This document shows, in pieces, positions 1 to 9,287 of a stretch of 56,272 bases of DNA. A program made the translations under genes and the position numbers. The stretch spans positions 1 through 56,272 of the forward strand of contig CACJMR010000005.1 in the NCBI GenBank assembly GCA_902594605.1, given 5' to 3'. Source of the DNA: an uncultured Pelagibacteraceae bacterium. Lineage in GTDB: Bacteria > Pseudomonadota > Alphaproteobacteria > Pelagibacterales > Pelagibacteraceae. Within the stretch, counting starts at the first letter, position 1. The number at the start of each line of letters is the position of its first letter. The notes under the pieces are model-generated. The model searched no databases, was not told the DNA's origin, and was given only the letters and a program-made list of their open reading frames with translations.

Positions 1-637
1 TTAATTCATGTTCAAACTTTTTTAAAAATAATTTTGTTTCGATACTTCTGGTTGCTAGTTTCACTAAAGCTAGAGTATGTTGCTCTCTAGACATGTAGTC
101 AGTTGAAGCATCTATAATTCCAATAGTTTTACCATCATAATTAATTATTGGACTTGCGAAACAAGATATATTTTCATGCGCTATAAAAAAATGTTCTTTA
201 CCAGAAACAATTGTTGGTTTTTTTAATTCAACGGATAATCCTAAACCATTTGTACCACAGACTTTCTCAGCCCAAATAGATCCAGGTATTACAGTTTTAC
301 CTACATCTGTTTGAAGACAAGTTTTGTCATATATTGTATCAAGCACTAACCCATTCTCATCTGAATATGCGACCATAAAATTAGTTCCAGCAATTTGTGA
401 GTATAAAAGTTCCAATTCTGGGAGAACTATTTTTCTAAGAGCTTCATTTTTTTCTTTGATCTCTTTTAATTGAATAGAGGATACTACACTTTGTTTTGGA
501 TCTTTAAATGGATCCAGACCTTCAGCAATACACCTCGACCAGCTATCAGAAATTTCTTTGCCCATCTCATAGGACACCATTCCTCTTTTTTTTAGAATAT
601 TTTTAAATTCTTTACTTGTTGAAGATAAATTTCCCAT
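1..637 (-). CDS. AcoR/GAF-type transcriptional regulator, partial (C-terminus off the left edge)
   Basis: Open minus-strand frame from ATG at 637 to the window edge, absent from the ORF track. Translation begins MGNLSSTSKEFKNILKKRGMVSYEMGKEISDSWSRCIAEGLDPF and includes GTNFMVAYSDENGLVLD and KVCGTNGLGLSVELKKPTIVSGKEHFFIAHENISCFASPI, typical of AcoR N-terminal/GAF regions. Confidence 0.75.
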   Translation of the reverse strand, partial: MGNLSSTSKEFKNILKKRGMVSYEMGKEISDSWSRCIAEGLDPFKDPKQSVVSSIQLKEIKEKNEALRKIVLPELELLYSQIAGTNFMVAYSDENGLVLDTIYDKTCLQTDVGKTVIPGSIWAEKVCGTNGLGLSVELKKPTIVSGKEHFFIAHENISCFASPIINYDGKTIGIIDASTDYMSREQHTLALVKLATRSIETKLFLKKFEHEL

Positions 638-668
638 TTTTGAAAGATAAATAAAATTAAAGTGTTCA

Positions 669-687
669 ACAACTAACCACAGGTTGT
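669..687. promoter_or_regulatory. Candidate operator: inverted repeat ACAAC-N9-GTTGT between divergent regulator and adh genes
   Basis: ACAAC at 669-673 and GTTGT at 683-687, upstream of a candidate promoter. Confidence 0.3.
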
Positions 688-720
688 ATTTGTAAACTAT
701 TTGGACACTTAAAAGCGGCA

Positions 721-749
721 TTGACTCCATCGGACTTCGATTTTTTAAT
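721..749 (+). promoter_or_regulatory. Candidate sigma70 promoter for the adh/ABC operon
   Basis: TTGACT (721-726), 17-nt spacer, TTTAAT (744-749), about 30 nt before the 782 start codon. Confidence 0.5.
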
Positions 750-781
750 AAGGTTTTGAAAATTAAAAGGGAGAGAAAACG

Positions 782-1843
782 ATGAAAGCACAGGTTTTGC
801 ACAAGTATGACCCAGAAATGAAAGAAAAAGTTTGGGTTACAGGCGAAGAAATGCCAGATCCAAAAATTGAGAAGGCATCAGATGTAATTGTTAAAATTGG
901 TGCTGCAGGAGTTTGCAGAACAGATTTACATATTATTGAAGGAGTATGGAAACATATTCAAGATCCAGATGGAACTTTATTACCGTGTGTAATGGGGCAT
1001 GAAAATGCTGGATGGGTAGAGGACGTTGGTAAAGACGTCACTGATTTTAAAAAAGGTGATCCAGTTATTTTACATCCATTAATTTCAGGAACAGGTGGTA
1101 CTTGTTTGGACTGCAGAAGAGGTAACGATATGCATGCTGCTGCTGGAGCATTTCCTGGATTAAGTATTAAAGAAGGTGGATACTCTGAACTATTAAAAAC
1201 AAGTGTTAGAAATTTAATTAAACTTCCAAAAGTTTTAGCACCTAAAGATGTTGCACCTTTTTCAGATGCAGGTCTTACAGCTTATAGAGTTGTTAAAAAG
1301 GCAACTAGACATTTATTGCCAGGTCAAAGCTGTACGATAATTGGTGCTGGAGGTTTAGGACATATTGCTATTCAATGTTTGAAAGCGATGTGTGCAGCTG
1401 ACATTATTATTGTTGAGAAATCTGAAACAGCCTTAAAACATGCAATGGAACTCGGTGGTGATCACGGAGTTTTAATTGATGGAAATGAAATTGAAAAAGT
1501 TCAAGAACTTACTAAAGGAAAAGGTTCAGAAGCTGTTATCGATTTCGTAGGTGAAAAAGGATCTACTGCCATGGGAATTCAAATGACTTCTAATGGTGGT
1601 TTTTACTACATTGTTGGATACGGAGAAGAAATTAAATCATTAGCAGTTGATTTAATTATTTCTGAAAAAACAATCGTAGGTAATTTAGTGGGAACGTGGT
1701 CTGAGTTATATGAATTGATGGAGTTAGCTGATCGAGGAAAAGTGAAGCTATCCATGCAAGAATATAAATTGGACGATGCTAATAAAGCACTCCATGATCT
1801 TAACGACGGTAAAGTTAAGGGACGAGCTGTTTTAGTTCCGTAA
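782..1843 (+). CDS. Zinc-type alcohol dehydrogenase (MDR family)
   Basis: 353-aa ORF with GVCRTDLH, MGHENAGWVEDVG and GAGGLGHIAIQ Rossmann motifs. Confidence 0.88.
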   Translation: MKAQVLHKYDPEMKEKVWVTGEEMPDPKIEKASDVIVKIGAAGVCRTDLHIIEGVWKHIQDPDGTLLPCVMGHENAGWVEDVGKDVTDFKKGDPVILHPLISGTGGTCLDCRRGNDMHAAAGAFPGLSIKEGGYSELLKTSVRNLIKLPKVLAPKDVAPFSDAGLTAYRVVKKATRHLLPGQSCTIIGAGGLGHIAIQCLKAMCAADIIIVEKSETALKHAMELGGDHGVLIDGNEIEKVQELTKGKGSEAVIDFVGEKGSTAMGIQMTSNGGFYYIVGYGEEIKSLAVDLIISEKTIVGNLVGTWSELYELMELADRGKVKLSMQEYKLDDANKALHDLNDGKVKGRAVLVP

Positions 1844-1869
1844 TTAAGTAAAGGAAGAGAGAGGTAATA

Positions 1870-3408
1870 ATGAAACTAATGAAAACTTGCTTGACGGCTT
1901 TAATATCAAGTTTGATGATATTTAGTCCTATGGCATATGCTGATAAGTGGAGCGATCAGTTTCCACATATCAAAGCTACAGGAGATATTCCTGGTGACTG
2001 TTCTTATGAGAAGATGTCTAAGAAAAATTACAAAGGAAAAACTCTTAAAATAAACACTCACGCAATACCGGTAATGGGTGAGCCAACAGCTCTACACGCT
2101 GAACAGTTTGAGAAATTAACTGGTGCAAAAGTTGAAGTTACACATACACCAGCAGGTGATTTGTACTCAAAAGCAATGGTTCCTTTCCAAGCTGGACAAG
2201 CTCCTTACGATGTTGTGTTTGGATTTTCTAACTTCATTAATGACTGGAAAAGATATTTAGCACCAGTTCCTAAGAAGTATATGAACTCACCTGAGATGAA
2301 AGACGTAACAAAATCTCACATGGGTGTATCATCTTGGGATGGAACTATGTACCAATACCCAGTTGATGGTGACAGACATTATCTTAAATACAGAAAAGAT
2401 GTCATTGATAATCCAGAAATGCAGAAGAAATATAAAGCTGACACAGGTAATGAGTTAAGAGTTCCAAGAACTTGGAAAGAATACGCTCAAATGGCTAAAT
2501 ATTTCAATGATTGGGATTGGGATGGAGATGGTGAAAAAGAATATGGTTCAGCTGAAGTTATGAAAAAAGATGACTTAATGTTTGCAGCTTTTTTCAGCAG
2601 ATCAGTTGCTTATGCTAAAAACCCTAGAACTCCAGGTGGTTTCTTTTTTGATTTAGAAACTATGAAACCAAACATCAATAACCCAGGTTTTGTTGAAGCA
2701 TTAACTGATTGGGTTGAAGCTACTAAATATGTTCCTCCGGGAGGAACTAACTTTGGTCTAGGTGATGAAATCGGATCATTTGGTGGTGGACAAACTTTAT
2801 TTAGTTTCTCTTGGGACGATGCATTTATTGCAGCAATGCAAGATGATAGCCCAATTAAAAATAAAGTTGGTGCAGCTCCACTTCCAGGCGCTGATAGAGT
2901 TTGGAACAGAGTTACAAATAGCTGGGAAAACCAATACAACCAAGCTCCTTACATTGTTTGGGGTTGGGCTGTAGGTGTTGCTAAGAAAAGTAAAGTAAAA
3001 GATATGGCATTTGATTATCTTTGCTTCTTTTCTAATGGTGCAAACCACCAAGCTGATTTAGCTATTGGTAGATTTGGTGTTAACCCATTTAAAAACTCAG
3101 ACTTTGACCCTAATATCTATATTAATAGTATGGGTTGGGATCCAGAGATCGCTAACAGTTACACTCAAACACTTTTAGATATGGAAAAAAGTAATAACAG
3201 AGTTTTCCCTCTAAGAGTTCCAGGTGTATTTGAATTTACAAGTGCTGTTGCTACAGGAACTTCAAAAGCTTTAGCAGGACAATTATCTCCTCAAGAAGCT
3301 TTAGACGAAGTTGCTAAAGAGTGGGAAGCAATTGTAAGCAGAGTAGGTAAAAAAGCAGTTCAAGATGCCTATGCTGTTGGTGTTAAAATGGAAGACAACA
3401 AGCTATAA
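1870..3408 (+). CDS. ABC transporter family 1 solute-binding protein (sugar/polyol type)
   Basis: 512 aa, N-terminal signal peptide, SBP_bac_1-like sequence, followed by two permeases and two ATPases. Confidence 0.85.
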   Translation: MKLMKTCLTALISSLMIFSPMAYADKWSDQFPHIKATGDIPGDCSYEKMSKKNYKGKTLKINTHAIPVMGEPTALHAEQFEKLTGAKVEVTHTPAGDLYSKAMVPFQAGQAPYDVVFGFSNFINDWKRYLAPVPKKYMNSPEMKDVTKSHMGVSSWDGTMYQYPVDGDRHYLKYRKDVIDNPEMQKKYKADTGNELRVPRTWKEYAQMAKYFNDWDWDGDGEKEYGSAEVMKKDDLMFAAFFSRSVAYAKNPRTPGGFFFDLETMKPNINNPGFVEALTDWVEATKYVPPGGTNFGLGDEIGSFGGGQTLFSFSWDDAFIAAMQDDSPIKNKVGAAPLPGADRVWNRVTNSWENQYNQAPYIVWGWAVGVAKKSKVKDMAFDYLCFFSNGANHQADLAIGRFGVNPFKNSDFDPNIYINSMGWDPEIANSYTQTLLDMEKSNNRVFPLRVPGVFEFTSAVATGTSKALAGQLSPQEALDEVAKEWEAIVSRVGKKAVQDAYAVGVKMEDNKL

Positions 3409-3420
3409 TTATAAAATACT

Positions 3421-3452
3421 TTACGTGGCCATTAATTAAAATGGCCACGTAA
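3421..3452 (+). terminator. Strong hairpin between SBP and permease genes (attenuator or mRNA-stability element)
   Basis: TTACGTGGCCATT-AATTAA-AATGGCCACGTAA: perfect 13-bp stem, 6-nt loop, no strong T-tract. Confidence 0.7.
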
Positions 3453-3482
3453 TATAAAAGTAATATAATCCTTTTTATATAA

Positions 3483-4346
3483 ATGAATTTTAAGCATAAA
3501 TATTTCTTTCTGTTTCCAGGTTTATTTGTATTGATAGGAATATTAATATTTCCAATTATTTTCGTAGTTAGATTAAGTTTATCAGGATGGAATAGTTATA
3601 ATCCTGGTTTAGATTACATAGGATTAGAAAATTACATAAGATTATTCACTGATGACCCAAGATTTTGGGAATCATTTTTTAGATTAAGTTTTTTATCAGT
3701 CACAACAGTTATTTTACAATATGTGATTGGTTTTGCATTGGCACATATGGTTTGGAAAGATATTAAATTTAAAAGATTTTTTAGAGTTCTTTTTTTAGTT
3801 CCAATGATGACAACTCCGGTGATCATGACAGTTATTTGGAGAACTTTTTTTCATGAATCTTTAGGACCAGTAAATGATTTGTTATCAGTTTTTGGTGTAG
3901 CTCCCAAGTGGTTGACAGATCCAGTTATTGCAAAATTTACAGTAATTATAGTTGAGGTATGGCAATGGACACCATTTATGTTTTTACTTTTATTAGCAGG
4001 GTTATTGTCATTACCTAAAGAACCATTTTTGGCTGCTGCGATTGATGGTGCTAGCCCAGTTAGAAAATTCATTTATGTAACATTTCCATTAATGGCCCCC
4101 ATCTCAATTGGAGCAATAATTATAAGGTTAATTGAGGCATCAAAGATTATGGATACAGTTTATGTATTGACTTCAGGTGGACCAGGTACTTCTACGGAAA
4201 CTTCAAGTTTTTATATCTTTATTAAAGGATTGAGAGAATTTCAGATGGGTTATGCAGCGTCGATGTCATTTACTTATTTAATAATTATGATCATAAGTCT
4301 AACTATAATAGCAAAAGTATTAACTAAAGTTTTATTGAAAGAATAG
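3483..4346 (+). CDS. ABC transporter permease (MalF/UgpA type)
   Basis: 287 aa, multiple TM segments, EAA-like motif AAAIDGASPVRKFIYVTFPLMAP. Confidence 0.87.
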   Translation: MNFKHKYFFLFPGLFVLIGILIFPIIFVVRLSLSGWNSYNPGLDYIGLENYIRLFTDDPRFWESFFRLSFLSVTTVILQYVIGFALAHMVWKDIKFKRFFRVLFLVPMMTTPVIMTVIWRTFFHESLGPVNDLLSVFGVAPKWLTDPVIAKFTVIIVEVWQWTPFMFLLLLAGLLSLPKEPFLAAAIDGASPVRKFIYVTFPLMAPISIGAIIIRLIEASKIMDTVYVLTSGGPGTSTETSSFYIFIKGLREFQMGYAASMSFTYLIIMIISLTIIAKVLTKVLLKE

Positions 4347-4349
4347 ATA

Positions 4350-5198
4350 ATGAATAAACTATATATTTTTTTGAAATATTTTTTTATTGTCGTTTGGACA
4401 GTATTTGTAGTTGCTCCTTTTCTTTGGGCTTTAACAACATCTTTTAAAGATTTCCAGTCTGTTAATGGGGGAGTAACATATATTCCATGGGTTGATTTTG
4501 AGCCAAACTTAGAAGGTTGGAAGGTTTTAATTAAATCTCCGGCTAAAGGAGGAGTAGATATAATTGAACCATATTTTAATAGTTTGTTTGTAACTTGTAC
4601 TGCAAGTTTAATTAGTATTATTCTTGGAACATTATCTGCTTATGCATTATCAAGATATACATTTAAGGCAGGGTTTGTAAAAAATAATGACATTACTTTT
4701 TTCTTTATCTCACAAAGAATAATGCCACCTATTGTTTTATCTATTCCATTTTTTTTATTTTTAAGTTCAATAAATTTATTAGATAGTCTGACTGGACTTA
4801 TTGTTGTTTATATTGTTTTATTAATGCCAATAGCGGTTTGGATTATGGTCGACTTTTTTAATAAAGTTCCAAGAGAAATTGACGAGACAGCTCTAATTGA
4901 TGGTTGTAACCCTTATCAAGCATTTTTAAAAGTGGTCTTACCAAATTCAATACCTGGTTTAATTGTAGCAGGAATGTTTTGCATAATATTTGGATGGATT
5001 GATTTTTTCTTTGCTTTTATTTTAACGTTTACAGAGGTCCAGTTATTACCGGTTAAAATTGTTGCATTAAATTCGTCTGTAACTCCTTGGTGGAGCTTAT
5101 CAGCATCAGCTTTAGTTTCAGTAGCACCATTAATTATTGTTGCATTTATAGTTGAACGATATTTATCAAAAGGAAATTTATCAGGAGCTATTAAGTAA
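4350..5198 (+). CDS. ABC transporter permease (MalG/UgpE type)
   Basis: 282 aa, TM-rich, EAA motif ETALIDGCNPYQAFLKVVLPNSIPGL. Confidence 0.87.
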   Translation: MNKLYIFLKYFFIVVWTVFVVAPFLWALTTSFKDFQSVNGGVTYIPWVDFEPNLEGWKVLIKSPAKGGVDIIEPYFNSLFVTCTASLISIILGTLSAYALSRYTFKAGFVKNNDITFFFISQRIMPPIVLSIPFFLFLSSINLLDSLTGLIVVYIVLLMPIAVWIMVDFFNKVPREIDETALIDGCNPYQAFLKVVLPNSIPGLIVAGMFCIIFGWIDFFFAFILTFTEVQLLPVKIVALNSSVTPWWSLSASALVSVAPLIIVAFIVERYLSKGNLSGAIK

Positions 5199-6277
5199 TG
5201 GATTTAGTTGCTAATAATTTATCATATAAACCAGATGATCAATATCATTTAAACGAAGTATCGTTTAATTTTAAAGAAGGGAATCTATATACAATTCTAG
5301 GAAGAACGTTATCTGGAAAGACAACTCTATTAAAAACAATAGCTGGTCTCTTAACACCAGATAGTGGTGAAATTGAATTTGATGGTAAAAACTTTTTAAA
5401 AATTCCTGTCTGGGAAAGAAATGTGGCAATGGTTTATCAGCAATTCATAAACTATCCTCATTTAAATGTTTTTGAAAACATAGCCTTTCCTTTGAAACAA
5501 AGAAAAATAGATCAAAGTATTATCAAAGAAAAAGTAATGGACGCTTTAAAATCTGTAGGCTTGTTAGGTTATGAAAATAGAAAGATCCAAGAGCTTTCTG
5601 GAGGGCAACAACAAAGGGTTTCGCTTGCAAGATCTTTAGTCAAAAACGCTAAAATACTGTTGTTAGATGAGCCATTAGTAAATTTAGACTATAAATTGAG
5701 AGAGCAACTTAGAGAAGAGTTTAAGAACCTATTTTCTAAAGGTTTAGCAGATGAAACAATATTAATTTATTCGACCACGGATCCAAGAGAAACTATGGAA
5801 TTAAATGGTGAAGTTATAGTTCTAGATGAAGGCAAGGTCTTACAAGTTGGTCCGGCAAAAGAAATATTTGAAAATCCAAACTCATTGAAAGTTGCAGAAA
5901 TTTCTAATGACCCGCCAATGAATATTATCGAAGCTAAAATTTCAGATAATCAGATTAGATTTGAAGGCATAGATGTAGAGGCTCCACAACATTTATCTAA
6001 ATTAACCGAAGATGGTTTAAAAATCGGATTAAGATCTTCTGATATTGAATTAAACGAAAACGGACACGAATTTGAAGTTGAGCTTGCAGAAATTAGTGGT
6101 TCAGAAACATTGCTACATTTAAAAAGAGGAGATACAAAAATTATAGTTTCAATAGAAGAAGTTCTTAACTTTAAAATACACGATAAAGTAAAAATTAATT
6201 TTAAAATTGATAAAGCTTATGCGTTTCATGCTGATGGAAAATTAGCATCTTCACCTTTTGGGGGTTTGAATGGCTAA
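5198..6277 (+). CDS. ABC transporter ATP-binding protein 1 (intact LSGGQ, switch histidine missing)
   Basis: Walker A GRTLSGKT, LSGGQQQR, Walker B KILLLDEP, H-loop region IYSTTDP. Confidence 0.88.
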   Translation: MDLVANNLSYKPDDQYHLNEVSFNFKEGNLYTILGRTLSGKTTLLKTIAGLLTPDSGEIEFDGKNFLKIPVWERNVAMVYQQFINYPHLNVFENIAFPLKQRKIDQSIIKEKVMDALKSVGLLGYENRKIQELSGGQQQRVSLARSLVKNAKILLLDEPLVNLDYKLREQLREEFKNLFSKGLADETILIYSTTDPRETMELNGEVIVLDEGKVLQVGPAKEIFENPNSLKVAEISNDPPMNIIEAKISDNQIRFEGIDVEAPQHLSKLTEDGLKIGLRSSDIELNENGHEFEVELAEISGSETLLHLKRGDTKIIVSIEEVLNFKIHDKVKINFKIDKAYAFHADGKLASSPFGGLNG

Positions 6278-7343
6278 AATCGATTTAAGCAACATATCTC
6301 ACTCATACAATCCAAATGATCCAAATCCTGTTTATGCTTTGAATCCTTTCTCAATGACATGGGAAAATGGAAATAGATATGCAATTTTAGGTCCTTCTGG
6401 ATGTGGAAAAACTACAATGCTAAATATTGTATCTGGCTTAGTAAGACCTTCTGCTGGAAGAATATTATTTGATGATAAAGATGTTACAGATTTAAAAACA
6501 GAAGATAGAAATATTGCTCAAGTTTTTCAATTTCCAGTTATTTATAATACAATGACTGTTTATGAAAATTTAGCTTTCCCACTTAAATGTAGAGATTTTT
6601 CTAAAAGTAAAACGGATGAAAGAGTTAATTCAGTTGCTGAAACTTTAAATTTAAAATCTTTTTTAAATTCCCCTGCAAGAAAATTAACAGCAGATCAAAA
6701 GCAATTAATATCTTTAGGAAGAGGTCTTGTAAGAGAAGACGTTGCTGCAGTTCTAATGGATGAGCCTTTAACTGTTATTGATCCAGATTTAAAATTTAGA
6801 TTAAGAAGAAATCTTAAAGAAATTAATGAGCAATATAAAACAACATTAGTTTATGTAACTCATGATCAAAACGAAGCGATGACTTTTGCAGATAATATAA
6901 TAGTAATGAGTGAAGGAGAAGTGGTTCAAACCGGTTCCCCTAAAGAACTTTTTGAAAGACCTAATACAACATTTGTTGGTTACTTTATTGGATCGCCAGC
7001 TATGAACTTATTTGAAAGTGAAGTTTCCTCAAACGATAGTGTAAAAATAAACAATAATTTAATTAAAACCCGTACAAATTTGTCAAATATAAAAACGAAA
7101 AATATTAAATTAGGAATTAGATCTGAATTTATTAAAATTGCACAAAACCAAAATGAAAACTTAATTAATGTTAATGTTGAAAAGGTTGAGGATCTAGGAA
7201 ATTATAAATTGATCACCGCCAAAATGGGAAACTTTACCATTAAATCAAAAGTTACTAGAGAAACTGAAATACCTAATCAGAATGTTAAACTTCACATACC
7301 AGCTGAGAAATGTTGTGTTTATGAGGACAATAAATTAATTTAA
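6270..7343 (+). CDS. ABC transporter ATP-binding protein 2 (intact H-loop, degenerate signature)
   Basis: Walker A GPSGCGKT, signature position LTADQ, Walker B AAVLMDEP, H-loop VTHDQ. Confidence 0.88.
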   Translation: MAKIDLSNISHSYNPNDPNPVYALNPFSMTWENGNRYAILGPSGCGKTTMLNIVSGLVRPSAGRILFDDKDVTDLKTEDRNIAQVFQFPVIYNTMTVYENLAFPLKCRDFSKSKTDERVNSVAETLNLKSFLNSPARKLTADQKQLISLGRGLVREDVAAVLMDEPLTVIDPDLKFRLRRNLKEINEQYKTTLVYVTHDQNEAMTFADNIIVMSEGEVVQTGSPKELFERPNTTFVGYFIGSPAMNLFESEVSSNDSVKINNNLIKTRTNLSNIKTKNIKLGIRSEFIKIAQNQNENLINVNVEKVEDLGNYKLITAKMGNFTIKSKVTRETEIPNQNVKLHIPAEKCCVYEDNKLI

Positions 7344-7380
7344 ACTCAACTTAAGATAGAAAATTTCAATCTAAAGTTTT

Positions 7381-7391
7381 ATTGTGACAAT
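7381..7391. promoter_or_regulatory. Candidate operator ATTGT-G-ACAAT upstream of TRAP system 1
   Basis: Perfect 5+1+5 inverted repeat in the intergenic leader. Confidence 0.3.
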
Positions 7392-7468
7392 CTGTACCTC
7401 TTTTTAGAAAGACTCTAATCTGAATCTGTGTTTTATTTTTAATAGTTAATTAACTAGAGGAGAATAAA

Positions 7469-8626
7469 ATGATAAAGAACAAAAAATCATTGAAGGGTTC
7501 AAAAACTCCTTCAAGAAGAAAGTTCTTCAAAGCCGCAGCAGCAACTGGTGCAGCCGCAGCAACAGCTGTAGCAATGCCAAATGTTGCTTTTGGTGCTCCA
7601 TTAACATTAAAGATGCAAGCAGCATGGCCATCAGGTGCTAACATCTTTTTTGAAATGGCTGGAGACTATGCCAAAATGGTTAGCGACATGTCTAACGGTG
7701 AATTGAAGATTGATCTTCAACCAGTTGGAGCAGTTGTTAAAACTTCAGAAATTGGTCAAGCAGTGAGTTCTGGAGTAGTAGATATGGGTCACTGGGTGAC
7801 AGCATATTGGTATGGAAAAAATCCAGCTGCATCACTTTTTGGAACTGGTCCATCATACGGAATGTCATCTCAAGAAGTAATGGGATGGATAGAGTATGGC
7901 GGAGGAAGAGCTTTATATGATGAAGCTGTAAAAAGTGTAGGATTTAACTACTACGGTATGTTCCATATGCCAATGCCAGCACAACCATTTGGTTGGTTTA
8001 AAAAGAATGTAACTAAAGTATCTGATGTTAAAGGTATGAAGTATAGAACAGTTGGTTTAGCGACTAACGTTTTAACTGCTATGGGAATGGTTGTAAGACA
8101 ATTGCCAGGTGGTGAAATTCAACCAGCAATGAAAACTGGTTTGATTGATGCCGCAGAGTTTAACAACCCTACATCAGACTCACAGTTTGGAATGCAAGAT
8201 GTCTCTCAACATTACCACTTAGGAAGTTTCCACCAATCTCAGGAAATGTTTGAAGTTCCGGTAAACAAAAAGAGATTTGACAGCCTTTCACCTGCTCATC
8301 AAGCTATCTTGAAGAACGCTGCTTATGCTGCTAACTCAGATAACTACTTCAAAGCGTTAGTGAGATATTCTGCTGACTTAGCGAAGTTGATGAATGAGCA
8401 TAAGGTAAATGTCTACCAAACTTCTGACGCTATCTTAGCCGAACAATTAAAAGGTTGGGATAAAATCGTTGCTGAGTTTTCTGGTAAGGACGCTTTCTTT
8501 AAGAAAGTAGTAGACTCACAAAAAGCATACGCTAAGAGAACAATGAAGTATCTGTTGATGAATCAACCGAACTACAAATTAGCTTATGAAAATGAGTTTG
8601 GACCAATTGAAAAAGTTAAAATTTAA
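7469..8626 (+). CDS. TRAP transporter solute-binding protein (DctP family) with Tat-like signal
   Basis: 385 aa; PSRRKFFKAAAATGAAAATAVAMPNVAFGA signal; DctP-like body (GVVDMGHW, LPGGEIQPAMKTGLIDAAEF). Confidence 0.9.
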   Translation: MIKNKKSLKGSKTPSRRKFFKAAAATGAAAATAVAMPNVAFGAPLTLKMQAAWPSGANIFFEMAGDYAKMVSDMSNGELKIDLQPVGAVVKTSEIGQAVSSGVVDMGHWVTAYWYGKNPAASLFGTGPSYGMSSQEVMGWIEYGGGRALYDEAVKSVGFNYYGMFHMPMPAQPFGWFKKNVTKVSDVKGMKYRTVGLATNVLTAMGMVVRQLPGGEIQPAMKTGLIDAAEFNNPTSDSQFGMQDVSQHYHLGSFHQSQEMFEVPVNKKRFDSLSPAHQAILKNAAYAANSDNYFKALVRYSADLAKLMNEHKVNVYQTSDAILAEQLKGWDKIVAEFSGKDAFFKKVVDSQKAYAKRTMKYLLMNQPNYKLAYENEFGPIEKVKI

Positions 8627-8646
8627 TTAACTTTAAAACTATTATA

Positions 8647-8676
8647 AAAGGGGGTTTAAAAACCCCCTTTTTTTTT
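8647..8676 (+). terminator. Rho-independent-type terminator/attenuator after TRAP SBP 1
   Basis: AAAGGGGGTTT...AAACCCCCTTT followed by a T-run. Confidence 0.8.
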
Positions 8677-8699
8677 AGCTTAATTTAATATACTTTTCT

Positions 8700-9287
8700 A
8701 TGATGAATTCTTTCATTAAATTTGCAGACACTTTAAGCACTTCAATGGGAAAAGCTTTTTCCTGGTGTATTGTAATTTTAATGGGAGGTACGGTTTATGA
8801 AGTAGTAATGGCCTATGTTTTTAATAAGCCAACTTTGTGGAATTTTGATTTTAGTATGCAGATGTATGGTGCAATATTGATGATGTCAGGTGCATACTGT
8901 TTGGCTACAGAGGCTCATGTAAGAGGAGATGTAATTTATAGATTATTTAGTCAAAAAACTCAGGCTTGGATTGATTTAGTACTTTATTTTATATTTTTTT
9001 TCCCTGGTGTAGTTGCTTTGGCTTTTTATGGTTACGAATATGCAGCTTTGGCCTGGAAAATAAAAGAAACTAGCTGGAGTAGTCCCGCGCAGATTCAAAT
9101 TTATATGGTGAAAACTATGATACCTGCTGCAGGAACTTTGTTGGTAATTCAAGGAATTGCAGAAGTTTTTAGATCTTTAATTTGTATTAGAACAGGACAA
9201 TGGCCAGCAAGAATGGTTGTTGCTGAAGAAACGGAACAAATGTTAATGAGAACATCACAAGAGGAAGATAAAAATAATGTTATTTAG
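8700..9287 (+). CDS. TRAP transporter small permease (DctQ family)
   Basis: 195 aa, four TM-like segments, between DctP and DctM homologues. Confidence 0.87.
   Translation: MMNSFIKFADTLSTSMGKAFSWCIVILMGGTVYEVVMAYVFNKPTLWNFDFSMQMYGAILMMSGAYCLATEAHVRGDVIYRLFSQKTQAWIDLVLYFIFFFPGVVALAFYGYEYAALAWKIKETSWSSPAQIQIYMVKTMIPAAGTLLVIQGIAEVFRSLICIRTGQWPARMVVAEETEQMLMRTSQEEDKNNVI

Noticed and set aside
661-781. Sigma54 -24/-12 promoter expected for an AcoR-like regulator
   Set aside because: No convincing GG-N10-GC element seen; a sigma70-like TTGACT-N17-TTTAAT fits better.
2610-3051. Overlapping plus- and minus-strand small ORFs inside the ABC SBP gene
   Set aside because: Several mutually overlapping frames within a well-supported CDS; no domain or initiation signal.
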